Shown here: piece by piece, positions 1 through 7,197 of the stretch | Layout: every line of letters begins with the position of its first letter | How positions within the stretch are numbered: the stretch's first letter is position 1 | Assembly (NCBI GenBank): GCA_039815505.1 | Contig: JBCBZE010000052.1 | Coordinates: 1-13,727, forward strand | DNA from: CANLWN01 sp039815505 | Lineage (GTDB): Bacteria; Bacteroidota; Bacteroidia; Flavobacteriales; Flavobacteriaceae | Direction of reading: 5' to 3' | Length of the DNA stretch: 13,727 nt | Made by a program: the position numbers and the translations under genes | The notes under the pieces: generated by a model | The model's database searches: none | The model's input: the letters and a program-made list of their open reading frames with translations, nothing else | What the model was told of the DNA's origin: nothing

Positions 1-1
1 A

Positions 2-865
2 TGGACCGCAAATGCATATGTATCAAATGAGTACGATTATTTCTCTATAGGTTTCGGAGGGGGGTATACCCGTATGTTCAATGAAAAAAACACGGAAGTC
101 AGTGTAAATGCGCAAGTGTATTTTGACCAATGGAACCCGCAATTGCCCATAGAATTACGTGGGGTCTTTTTTGATGACCGTATCATAGGAAATGGTACCT
201 ATGCGCCTGTTTTTAGAGAGTTTGAGACCGAAAACCGGAATTCATATGCCCTATCCCTTTATTTTTCCCAGATTTTGGGAAAGAAATTACAGGGGGCCTT
301 ATTTGCTGATGTAATATCGCAGAACGGTCTTTTGAGCACTCCATTTCAGCGGGTGTATTTTGGGGATGTCAATGATTTTTTCATAGATGATTTTCAGTTG
401 GCCGATGATGTGGAACGACTTCCAGATAGTAGATTTAAAATTCCTGTTGGTGGGCGTCTAAATTATTATTTAAACGATATTGTCATTTTAAGGTCATACT
501 ATAGGTTTTATTCGGATAATTGGGGCATAACGTCACATACCGCAAGTTTGGAAGCTCCGATCAAGTTAAGCGACAAATTCACTTTGTACCCTACCTATCG
601 TTACTATACGCAAACTGCAGCCGATTACTTTAATGAGAAAGAAGGGGCCCTTTCTACTTTTGAGTTTTACACATCAGATTATGACCTTTCCAATTATGAT
701 GCACATCAATACGGAATGGGCGTTCGGTATAAAGATATATTTACCAATGCCAAGGTATTCACCTTTGGATTAAAGACCATAGACCTTCGTTTTAATCAAT
801 ATGATCGGAGTGACGGACTCAATTCCTTCATCGTCACCTTGGGAACTACCTTTGTTGGTAATTGA
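2..865 (+). CDS. DUF3570-like outer-membrane beta-barrel protein (5' truncated)
   Basis: The reading frame is open from the first bases of the window, so the gene starts upstream; 287 C-terminal residues are visible. The ATG at 74 is internal, because the 24 preceding codons (starting WTANAYVSNEYDYF) read straight into it. The protein is rich in aromatic residues in alternating patterns (NSYALSLYFSQ, LRSYYRFYSDNWG, FTLYPTYRYYTQ) and short turns, as in an outer-membrane beta-barrel. It ends in a strand-like segment, FIVTLGTTFVGN. The general look and its place before prfA match DUF3570 proteins of Bacteroidota, whose function is unknown; in many genomes they lie near ApbE-like and thioredoxin-like genes, but that side is outside this window. 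The barrel fold is an inference from composition and the family name is recalled, not searched. Confidence 0.7.
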   Translation, partial: WTANAYVSNEYDYFSIGFGGGYTRMFNEKNTEVSVNAQVYFDQWNPQLPIELRGVFFDDRIIGNGTYAPVFREFETENRNSYALSLYFSQILGKKLQGALFADVISQNGLLSTPFQRVYFGDVNDFFIDDFQLADDVERLPDSRFKIPVGGRLNYYLNDIVILRSYYRFYSDNWGITSHTASLEAPIKLSDKFTLYPTYRYYTQTAADYFNEKEGALSTFEFYTSDYDLSNYDAHQYGMGVRYKDIFTNAKVFTFGLKTIDLRFNQYDRSDGLNSFIVTLGTTFVGN

Positions 866-867
866 CA

Positions 868-886
868 TACGGTGATTATGACCGTA
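868..886 (+). terminator. weak hairpin after the DUF3570-like gene
   Basis: TACGGT and ACCGTA are perfect 6-base inverted arms around a 7-base loop, starting 3 bases after the stop codon. There is no clear T-run behind it, so it may be a weak terminator or a 3' stabilising hairpin only. Confidence 0.3.
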
Positions 887-924
887 ATCCCTTAAAAAAA
901 CTTGGTGTGTATGTCCAAGGCATC

Positions 925-960
925 ATTGCACAAATTACTTTCAAAAAAATCGTAAATTCG
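925..960 (+). promoter_or_regulatory. possible prfA promoter
   Basis: TAAATTCG at 953-960 is one base away from the Bacteroidota -7 box TAnnTTTG, and ATTG lies at 925-928. The 24-base spacing between them is longer than usual. It lies 21 bases before the prfA ATG. This is a weak, position-based call. Confidence 0.25.
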
Positions 961-981
961 CAATCCAAGTGAAGTAAGCTT

Positions 982-2058
982 ATGATCGACAAGTTGAACA
1001 TTGTAAAACAGCGTTTTGATGAGGTTTCCGATCTTATTATCCAACCGGATATTATATCAGATCAAAAACGCTATGTACAATTGAACAAAGAATATAAAGA
1101 TCTTAAAATCCTAGTGGATAAAAGAGATCAGTACGTGGCATTGACAAATAACATTGGCGAGGCCGAGGAAATTATTTCGGATGGAAGTGATGTTGAAATG
1201 CTGGAAATGGCCAAAATGCAACTGGAAGAGGCCAAAGCGGCCTTGCCGGCCTTGGAAGAAGAGATTAAATTTCTTTTGATTCCCAAAGATCCGGAAGATG
1301 CTAAAAATGTAGTTGTTGAAATCCGCGCGGGAACCGGAGGGGACGAAGCCAGTATTTTTGCCGGCGACCTTCATAGAATGTATACCAAATATTGTGAATC
1401 CAAAGGTTGGAAAACCAATGTGATAGATTTAAGTGAGGGTACCAGTGGTGGATTTAAGGAAATACAGTTCGAGGTAACGGGCGAAGACGTTTACGGGACA
1501 TTGAAGTTTGAAGCGGGCGTACACAGGGTACAACGTGTACCGCAGACCGAAACACAAGGAAGGGTGCATACCAGTGCGGCAACTGTGATGGTACTTCCGG
1601 AAGCCGAGGATTTTGATGTGCAAATAGACCCTAAGGATGTGCGTATAGATTTCTTCTGTTCCTCTGGCCCAGGAGGGCAGTCCGTAAACACTACGTATTC
1701 CGCCGTACGCCTAACACATGTGCCTACAGGATTGGTGGCACAGTGCCAAGACCAGAAATCCCAACACAAAAACAAGGAAAAAGCGTTTAAGGTACTGCGC
1801 TCACGATTATATGACCTGGAGCTGGCTAAAAAGCAGGAAGAAGACGCGGCTAAAAGAAATTCACAGGTGAGCAGTGGAGATCGCTCCGCTAAAATCCGCA
1901 CCTATAATTACCCTCAGGGCAGGGTCACCGATCATAGGATAGGACTTACCCTTTATGATTTACAAAATATAGTCAACGGTGATATCCAAAAGATCATAGA
2001 TGAGTTGATGTTGGTAGAGAATACCGAGAAGTTGAAAGAGGCATCGGAAATTTTTTAG
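982..2058 (+). CDS. prfA: Peptide chain release factor 1
   Basis: Release factor 1 reads UAA and UAG stop codons on the ribosome and triggers hydrolysis of the peptidyl-tRNA. The product has 358 residues, the normal length. The GGQ motif that enters the peptidyl-transferase centre is at residues 231-233 in SSGPGGQSVNTT. The codon-recognition tripeptide region is VPQTETQGR, with the PxT motif at 187-189 as PQT. The PxT type, rather than the SPF of RF2, identifies RF1. The N-terminal part to about residue 100 is helical and the DEASIFAGDL segment is typical. The glutamine of GGQ is normally methylated by PrmC, which is not in this window. pyrF follows after 24 bases, so the two are probably co-transcribed. 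I chose the ATG at 982 because MIDKLNIVKQRFDEV matches the family's usual N-terminus. Confidence 0.97.
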   Translation: MIDKLNIVKQRFDEVSDLIIQPDIISDQKRYVQLNKEYKDLKILVDKRDQYVALTNNIGEAEEIISDGSDVEMLEMAKMQLEEAKAALPALEEEIKFLLIPKDPEDAKNVVVEIRAGTGGDEASIFAGDLHRMYTKYCESKGWKTNVIDLSEGTSGGFKEIQFEVTGEDVYGTLKFEAGVHRVQRVPQTETQGRVHTSAATVMVLPEAEDFDVQIDPKDVRIDFFCSSGPGGQSVNTTYSAVRLTHVPTGLVAQCQDQKSQHKNKEKAFKVLRSRLYDLELAKKQEEDAAKRNSQVSSGDRSAKIRTYNYPQGRVTDHRIGLTLYDLQNIVNGDIQKIIDELMLVENTEKLKEASEIF

Positions 2059-2082
2059 ATATAGGACCACCAAGCAATTCAA

Positions 2083-2904
2083 ATGACCACCCAATTCCTA
2101 ATAGAACAAATTCACTTAAAGAAGTCTTTCCTTTGTATAGGTCTGGATACGGATTTGGATAAAATTCCAAAACATTTGTTGAAAGAGGAAAACCCTATAT
2201 TCGCCTTTAACAAAGCTATTATCGATGCCACGCACCATTTGTGTGTAGCGTACAAACCTAATATAGCGTTCTACGAAGCCTATGGCATTCAGGGTTGGAA
2301 GGCCTTGGAAGACACCATAAATTATTTGAACGATCAGTATCCCGAAATTTTTACTATTGCCGATGCAAAGCGTGGAGACATTGGTAATACATCTACCAGA
2401 TATGCCCAAGCTTTCTTTGAGGATTTGAAGTTCGATTCCATTACCATTGCTCCATATATGGGGAAGGATTCGGTAGAACCCTTTTTGGCGTTCAAGGATA
2501 AACATACGATTCTTTTGGCCTTGACATCAAATGAAGGGGCATCTGACTATCAAACTAAAATGGTGGAAGGCAAAGAACTGTACAAGCAAGTACTGGAAAC
2601 CTCAAAAGCGTATGCAAATGGAGAGCGGCTAATGTATGTAGTAGGGGCAACAAAAGCGTCATATTTGGCCGATGTGCGAAAGATAGTGCCCAATAGTTTT
2701 TTATTGGTTCCAGGAGTTGGCGCGCAAGGCGGAAGTTTGGAAGAGGTATGTCGTTATGGGATGAGCGATGACATAGGGCTTTTGGTAAATTCCTCTAGAG
2801 GAATTATTTATGCCTCCAATGGATTGGATTTTGCCAAAAAAGCGGCAAGCAAGGCGTCCGACCTTCAAATACAGATGAACCGTGAAATTAAAAAACTGAT
2901 TTAA
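2083..2904 (+). CDS. pyrF: Orotidine 5'-phosphate decarboxylase (type 2)
   Basis: This enzyme converts orotidine monophosphate to UMP, the last step of de novo pyrimidine synthesis, in the cytoplasm. The product has 273 residues, as expected for the longer type 2 (group 2) branch. The catalytic Lys-Asp network is in DAKRGDIGNT at residues 94-103. GLD at 20-22 marks the first barrel strand, VPGVGAQGG at 209-217 and SSRG at 237-240 form the phosphate-binding end of the TIM barrel. The gene follows prfA by 24 bases on the same strand, so it probably shares its transcript. It ends 2 bases before the stop of the convergent gene on the other strand, and no terminator hairpin is visible between them. 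Confidence 0.96.
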   Translation: MTTQFLIEQIHLKKSFLCIGLDTDLDKIPKHLLKEENPIFAFNKAIIDATHHLCVAYKPNIAFYEAYGIQGWKALEDTINYLNDQYPEIFTIADAKRGDIGNTSTRYAQAFFEDLKFDSITIAPYMGKDSVEPFLAFKDKHTILLALTSNEGASDYQTKMVEGKELYKQVLETSKAYANGERLMYVVGATKASYLADVRKIVPNSFLLVPGVGAQGGSLEEVCRYGMSDDIGLLVNSSRGIIYASNGLDFAKKAASKASDLQIQMNREIKKLI

Positions 2905-2906
2905 TT

Positions 2907-3101
2907 TTACATTAAACTTTCCAATACCTTTTTTATTTTTTGTGCCTTTTGCTCAAAAAATTCACCCAATTGCGTATCTATATATTTTATATTGGAGGCT
3001 TTTTCCATAAAGCTCTGATATTGATATTCTAAAAGTGTTATGGCATGTGCCCCGGAAGTAATCGGTGTAACTGTTCCTACTCTACAATATTGCTTTTCCA
3101 T
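2907..3101 (-). CDS. Small conserved-looking protein of unknown function
   Basis: A 64-residue protein beginning MEKQYCRVGTVTPITSG and ending in a charged helical stretch (FFEQKAQKIKKVLESLM). It has no signal peptide or membrane segment, so it is probably cytoplasmic. The frame extends 12 codons further upstream to an ATG at 3137, but a good -7 box (TATATTTG on the minus strand, 3122-3129) lies inside that extension; a transcript starting just after it would contain only the ATG at 3101. I therefore prefer the shorter start. The gene meets pyrF tail to tail with a 2-base gap. I recall no named domain for it. The tidy frame, promoter and start support a real gene, but the function is unknown. 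Confidence 0.6.
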   Translation of the reverse strand: MEKQYCRVGTVTPITSGAHAITLLEYQYQSFMEKASNIKYIDTQLGEFFEQKAQKIKKVLESLM

Positions 3102-3121
3102 CGTCAAAATCTTTGTTCTTA

Positions 3122-3129
3122 CAAATATA
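3122..3129 (-). promoter_or_regulatory. -7 promoter box for the small gene at 2907-3101
   Basis: On the minus strand this reads TATATTTG, a perfect match to the Bacteroidota -7 box TAnnTTTG, 20 bases before the preferred ATG at 3101. No convincing -33 TTTG box was found at the usual spacing. Confidence 0.5.
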
Positions 3130-3301
3130 CGGCCCAAAACAGCTTTTAGATGTTGGTGAAAGCGTCTAGTTATCTAAAAATCAGGTGTTTTATCTAATTT
3201 TTAACAAAACAATCGATATGCGGTGAAAAATTCCATAACAGCCGATACCTAACCTAAGATTTTGAAAATTGGGTTTTATGCTAAAAAATAGATTACTTTA
3301 G

Positions 3302-3330
3302 TTGCTTGTTAAAGAATTAGATTACATTTA
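3302..3330 (+). promoter_or_regulatory. Putative promoter of the hydrolase gene
   Basis: TTG at 3302-3304 and TACATTTA at 3323-3330 fit the Bacteroidota -33/-7 pattern (TTTG and TAnnTTTG), with an 18-base spacer and one mismatch in the -7 box. The start codon is 14 bases downstream, giving a very short leader. The rest of the 3138-3344 gap holds only two similar TTATCTAA copies near 3170-3197 and no recognisable element. Confidence 0.4.
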
Positions 3331-3344
3331 TAAAAAATTGACTA

Positions 3345-4124
3345 TTGCTCAACTATTCCACCCATCTTCATAAGACATCCGTAAAATGGGTAACCTTTGT
3401 ACATGGTGCAGGAGGGAGCTCTTCTATTTGGTATAAACAGGTCAGGGAATTTAAAAAGCATTTCAATGTGTTGCTTTTAGATCTAAGGGGCCATGGTAAC
3501 TCCAAACCTAATTTAAAGGATGCTTTTAGCGATAAATACACCTTTGACTCCATTACCGATGATATTCTTGAGGTCATTGAACATGAAAAGATTGAAAAAT
3601 CACATTTCATAGGTATTTCCCTAGGAACTATCTTAATACGCAATCTTGCGGAGAAATACCCGGACAGGGTAGAGAGTATGATTATGGGAGGTGCTATTAT
3701 GAAGTTGAATTTTAGATCGCAGGTTTTGATGCGTCTTGGTGTCGTTTTCAAATCTATTGTACCTTACCTATGGTTGTACAAGTTTTTTGCTTTTGTGATT
3801 ATGCCCAATAAGAATCATAGGGAATCCCGTCTCTTATTTGTTAGGGAGGCTAAAAAACTGTATCAAAAAGAGTTCTTACGTTGGTTTAAACTAACTTCTG
3901 AGATTAACCCGTTGTTACGTTTTTTTAGGACCGTTGATATTAAGATACCTACGCTGTACGTTATGGGCAGCGAAGACTACTTGTTTCTGCCTTCAATAAG
4001 AAAGGTAGTAGCGGCCCATGAAACTTCCGAACTGTACGTTATCGAAAAATGCGGACACGTGGTAAACGTGGAGCAACCCAAAATCTTTAACGATAGCGTT
4101 ATAGACTATTTGATCAGGGTTTAG
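3345..4124 (+). CDS. Alpha/beta hydrolase with TTG start
   Basis: A 259-residue alpha/beta-hydrolase-fold enzyme; the substrate cannot be told from the sequence. HGAGGSSS at residues 20-27 is the oxyanion-hole loop. LLLDLRGHGNS at 43-53 is the family's conserved strand and loop. The nucleophile elbow is GISLG at 90-94 with Ser92. The likely acid is Asp211 in GSED, and the likely catalytic His is His238 in CGHVVNVEQP. All three triad residues are present, so it should be active. A hydrophobic cap (about 125-155) sits between the nucleophile and the acid. The start is a TTG: an in-frame stop lies 2 codons upstream, and no ATG or GTG exists before the essential HGAGG loop. No signal peptide is seen, so it is probably cytoplasmic. 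The next gene begins 37 bases downstream and may be co-transcribed. Confidence 0.88.
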   Translation: MLNYSTHLHKTSVKWVTFVHGAGGSSSIWYKQVREFKKHFNVLLLDLRGHGNSKPNLKDAFSDKYTFDSITDDILEVIEHEKIEKSHFIGISLGTILIRNLAEKYPDRVESMIMGGAIMKLNFRSQVLMRLGVVFKSIVPYLWLYKFFAFVIMPNKNHRESRLLFVREAKKLYQKEFLRWFKLTSEINPLLRFFRTVDIKIPTLYVMGSEDYLFLPSIRKVVAAHETSELYVIEKCGHVVNVEQPKIFNDSVIDYLIRV

Positions 4125-4161
4125 CGCTAAAAATCGTAACTTATGGTTAAACATCTTCCTC

Positions 4162-4668
4162 ATGAAAGAGTATATATGGCTTTGTTTTCTTGTATACGGA
4201 AGCTTTATCATGAATGCACAGGACGGGGCATGTGCCTGTTGTACGGCTAACCACCATGCATTTGATTTTTGGATCGGCACATGGGAGGTTACCAAGCCCG
4301 ATGGTTCCCCAGCGGGCAAAAATACGATCGAAAAGATAGAAAACGGATGTATACTTAAGGAGAACTGGACAAGTGCCAGTAGTGGCTACACGGGAACAAG
4401 TTATAATTTTTTTAATCTAAAAACGGAACAATGGGAGCAGACCTGGATAGATAATTCTGGGGCGCATCTATATTTAAAGGGAAATCGAAAGGACAATCAA
4501 ATGATACTCTCGTCAAATGAGTTTACCCATACCGATGGAAAAGTGTATATCAATAGAATTACATGGACATTGAACAATGATGGTACGGTACGTCAACTTT
4601 GGGAATTGGTGCAAGGGGATAAGGTCGTAAACGTTGCTTTTGATGGATTGTATGTAAAAATAAACTAA
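4162..4668 (+). CDS. Secreted small protein with FDFWxGTWEV domain
   Basis: A 168-residue protein. The first 20 residues (MKEYIWLCFLVYGSFIMNAQ) form a signal peptide, so it is exported. The mature N-terminus holds a Cys/His-rich patch: CACC at 24-27 and HH at 31-32. Next is FDFWIGTWEV at 34-43, then a run of short beta strands with Trp residues (ENWTSASSGYTGTSYNF, TWIDNSGAHLYLKGNR, RQLWELVQGDKVV). This looks like the DUF1579-like / lipocalin-like small barrel proteins common in Flavobacteriaceae, whose ligand is unknown. It lies 37 bases after the hydrolase gene. The family assignment is from memory; the barrel fold and the metal or disulphide role of the Cys patch are inferences. Confidence 0.8.
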   Translation: MKEYIWLCFLVYGSFIMNAQDGACACCTANHHAFDFWIGTWEVTKPDGSPAGKNTIEKIENGCILKENWTSASSGYTGTSYNFFNLKTEQWEQTWIDNSGAHLYLKGNRKDNQMILSSNEFTHTDGKVYINRITWTLNNDGTVRQLWELVQGDKVVNVAFDGLYVKIN

Positions 4669-4687
4669 GGAGTTATAAAGTGGCTAT

Positions 4688-4890
4688 GTAAATTGCAGCT
4701 CTGAATTTTTTTGATAGCTAATTCAAATAATTACCCTAAAAAATGAGACAGAAGTTTTTTTTAGCAGTAAGTTTTCAGAGCTGCTTTACATTTGATCAGG
4801 TTGTTTGTTCAAAGTAAGGGCCTATTGACGTTTTTTTGGGAAAGGCTTATAAATATTTACCAAGCCGATGTAAGCTTACGCCCATTTTAC
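4688..4890 (+). repeat. Dispersed 203-base repeat, copy A
   Basis: This fills most of the gap between two convergent genes. It starts GTAAATTGCAGCTCTGAA and ends in ATTTTAC, so its ends are short inverted GTAAA/TTTAC. GCAGCTCTGAA (4695-4705) has an exact 11-base inverted partner at 4774-4784. An inner pair lies inside it, at about 4731-4743 and 4755-4770. The last 50 bases (4841-4890) align without gaps to copies B (39 of 50 identical) and C (37 of 50). A perfect GTAAGCTTAC palindrome is at 4870-4879. No coding frame is kept across the copies. It could be a miniature mobile element or a structured transcribed element. Confidence 0.7.
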
Positions 4891-4954
4891 CGTTTTTTTG
4901 GCTAGGAATTGTATATCATATGTATTCAGAATCCGTGCGTAATCTATCTTTGAA

Positions 4955-5647
4955 CTATGTTTTAATAAAGTAAAAGTCAAGTACCTTAACAAGGTCTTCT
5001 TTTTTATCAAATTTTAGTTTTTCCTTCTTAAGGAACTTTTCCATAGTACCATCTTTGTCCATAAAAGTTTTTAAAAAGTCTTTTTTCCTTCTTGGGATTT
5101 CTATTAATTCTTGGGATTCGGATTTTGAGAAGGCCATATAAAACTTGCTTATACCTTTTACAAATTTCGCCGGAACTTCTTGGTCGTAACTACTCTTGGC
5201 GGGTTTTTTGGGAATGTAGCGTATTCGCTCCTTGAAATAGAGCGCGTAGTTTTCAGTAGCATGTATTTTTTCAAAAAAAGAAGTTTTTATATCCCCGTTC
5301 TCATTCTTAAAACGTTTGGTCTCGTATTCTTTTTTTGAGCCATCAACTAGTTTAATGGTATAATCATAGGATTGGGATAATGACATAATTGTACCGTCTT
5401 CTTTTCTGATTTCTATGCTGTTTTCTATCAGATTGAATCGAACTGGTTGTACCTTACTTATGCTGTTTATTTTTGCCAAAACAAATTCTTCGTTCAGGTA
5501 GCGGGAACCCTCGGCATTGTCGTACTCGGGATTGTTGATTCCAACAAAGAAAACCAGCTCGTTAAAGGATTCTGTAGTGTTTCTTACAATTTGCGCAGAA
5601 ATGTGGGAGGCAGGTATTATCAAGAATACAATCAATAGTTTTTTCAT
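4955..5647 (-). CDS. Exported protein of unknown function
   Basis: A 230-residue protein with a clear signal peptide (MKKLLIVFLIIPASHISA, cleavage near residue 18-19), so it is exported to the periplasm or cell surface. No lipobox or membrane segment follows. The mature part is charged and mixed alpha/beta, with a Lys-rich C-terminal third (about 165-225) ending LVKVLDFYFIKT. I recognise no named domain or catalytic motif. It starts 92 bases after the stop of susD and beyond the susD terminator, so it probably has its own promoter, although I could not find a good TAnnTTTG box there. Repeat copy A lies 64 bases beyond its stop. Confidence 0.75.
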   Translation of the reverse strand: MKKLLIVFLIIPASHISAQIVRNTTESFNELVFFVGINNPEYDNAEGSRYLNEEFVLAKINSISKVQPVRFNLIENSIEIRKEDGTIMSLSQSYDYTIKLVDGSKKEYETKRFKNENGDIKTSFFEKIHATENYALYFKERIRYIPKKPAKSSYDQEVPAKFVKGISKFYMAFSKSESQELIEIPRRKKDFLKTFMDKDGTMEKFLKKEKLKFDKKEDLVKVLDFYFIKT

Positions 5648-5671
5648 AACATTTTGTTTTGCAACTAAAAC

Positions 5672-5710
5672 TTAAAAACCACCCTAACCAAGTATTAGTT
5701 TAGGGCGGTT
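5672..5710 (-). terminator. Rho-independent terminator of susCD
   Basis: On the minus strand AACCGCCCTAA pairs with TTAGGGTGGTT (one G-T wobble, 11 pairs) around a 12-base loop, followed at once by TTTTT (5676-5672) and then a further T-rich stretch. It starts 30 bases after the susD stop, so it closes the susCD transcript. Confidence 0.85.
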
Positions 5711-5739
5711 CTCATCTCAAATATAAATAACACTAAAAA

Positions 5740-7182
5740 TTAGAAATTACCTGGGTTTTGGGTAATGTTGGGATTATTTGTAAGTTCATCATCCACTATG
5801 GGGAAAATGACCTTGTCCGCACCAGGAGCGGATTCAGGTCCGCCGCCCGGGCGTAGATTTCTATTGTTGCGCAAAAGATCCATTCTTCGTAATCCCTCAA
5901 AACAAAATTCTTTTCTCCTTTCCAAGAGAATGGCATCTAGATCAACAGATCCAAGGTTAGGGAGTCCAGCTCTATTCCTAACCGTATTTACATCGTTCAA
6001 AGGCGTGTCACCAATAGATGTACCTCCCCGTAAATTGGCCTCGGCTCTTATTAAATACATTTCTGCCATCCGCAAGACCATTCCATCAGAGGCATTGTTT
6101 ACTACATCTGGATATTTGGTAGTAAAGAATGTAGCGGTACCTCCTGCATCCGTGGCGGCAATCGAAAGTTCATCAAACCTTCTATCGCCGGTAATCGTGT
6201 CTCCAACGGCAAATCCGAAAGCGGTCAACAAATCGGAGCTAAAAGGAGCATCTCCACGACCACCTGGTGCAGCATTGTAAAAGTTGGTGTACACTTCATC
6301 CGAACCGGGAACGGACTCGTCCTGTGGGCCGTCTGTGGGTGTATTGATTACTGAGAATATGTTTTCCGATGATCCTGGATTGTCATCATAAAAATCATAA
6401 TCCGCTGCCAAACTAAACCTTCCTGCGGCAATTACCTGATCTGCAAGGTTGGCGGCCTCTGTCCATTGTTCCCTATATAAATATAACCTGGCCAAAAGTG
6501 CACGGGGCGCATCATTGGTAGCCCTAAATTGTGAACTTGCGTCTGGAAGTACCGGAATCGCATCCAATAGATCCAGCTCTATCAATTCATGTACTTCGTT
6601 TACGGTAGAACGCGGCAATTGAAATTCCGAAAGGTCCACTTCAGGTGAAAATGGGATAAGGACCAGAGGAACTCCTAAATTGGTGCCTCCATTAAATTGA
6701 AAAGGCTGAGCGAACAAATTTACCAATTGAAAATAGGTAACTGCCCTTAGAAATTTTGCTTCTCCGATAAACTGAGCTTTTTCTTCTTCGGATAAATCCG
6801 GTAAATCCACGTCGGGAAGGTTTACGATGATATTGTTTGCAGCTCCTATGAGTTCATAACCATCTAACCATATATTGTCAATGGTCGTGTTCGTTGCCAA
6901 GGTCTCGAACTGATCTACTTCCTGTAGGCTGGTAAAACTTCCAACAAAATTGACGTCATCGGCCATAAAGTCAGAAATTAATTGTGGGTTTCCATTTAAA
7001 TCCCCACTTTGATTTTTACTGTAGATACCTACTACTGCACCGTTAATAGACCCTCTTGTATCAAATACTGTTTCAATTTCAACACTATCTTCCGGAACAA
7101 CGACCAATTGATCCTCACATGAGAAAAAGGTGATGATTCCGAAGAGGATTACCAATGTTTTTATTGTTTTCATTGCTTTCAT
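5740..7182 (-). CDS. susD: SusD/RagB-family outer-membrane lipoprotein
   Basis: SusD-family proteins are surface lipoproteins that bind a nutrient, usually a glycan, and form a lid over the SusC channel. The product has 480 residues. The signal peptide ends in FFSC with lipidated Cys22, followed by EDQ, the usual acidic start. The N-terminal half contains the helical TPR-like fold with FIGEAKFLRAVTYFQLV (about 138-154). The C-terminal family signature is LLERRKEFCFEGLRRMDLLR at about 419-438, followed by the typical FPI and ending NPNITQNPGNF. Two starts are possible, at residue 1 or Met4; both leave a valid lipoprotein signal. The gene begins 15 bases after susC, so the pair is one operon ending at the hairpin at 5672-5710. 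The symbol marks the family; the real substrate is unknown. Confidence 0.95.
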   Translation of the reverse strand: MKAMKTIKTLVILFGIITFFSCEDQLVVVPEDSVEIETVFDTRGSINGAVVGIYSKNQSGDLNGNPQLISDFMADDVNFVGSFTSLQEVDQFETLATNTTIDNIWLDGYELIGAANNIIVNLPDVDLPDLSEEEKAQFIGEAKFLRAVTYFQLVNLFAQPFQFNGGTNLGVPLVLIPFSPEVDLSEFQLPRSTVNEVHELIELDLLDAIPVLPDASSQFRATNDAPRALLARLYLYREQWTEAANLADQVIAAGRFSLAADYDFYDDNPGSSENIFSVINTPTDGPQDESVPGSDEVYTNFYNAAPGGRGDAPFSSDLLTAFGFAVGDTITGDRRFDELSIAATDAGGTATFFTTKYPDVVNNASDGMVLRMAEMYLIRAEANLRGGTSIGDTPLNDVNTVRNRAGLPNLGSVDLDAILLERRKEFCFEGLRRMDLLRNNRNLRPGGGPESAPGADKVIFPIVDDELTNNPNITQNPGNF

Positions 7183-7197
7183 TGCTTTATTATTTTA

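Noticed and set aside
74..865. ATG at 74 as the start of the first gene
   Set aside because: Twenty-four in-frame sense codons precede it up to the window edge, so the gene is truncated and not short.
1491..1901. 136-codon open frame opposite prfA
   Set aside because: It lies wholly antisense to the well-supported prfA. The Cys/Ser-rich product has no motif and is a codon-bias shadow.
4739..4950. Repeat copy A as part of a protein-coding gene (the FFWERLIN-type translation)
   Set aside because: A similar peptide appears in all three copies, but differences fall on all codon positions and stops interrupt A, so coding is not supported.
5765..6280. 171-codon open frame opposite susD
   Set aside because: Antisense to conserved SusD C-terminal motifs; the product is low in recognisable features.
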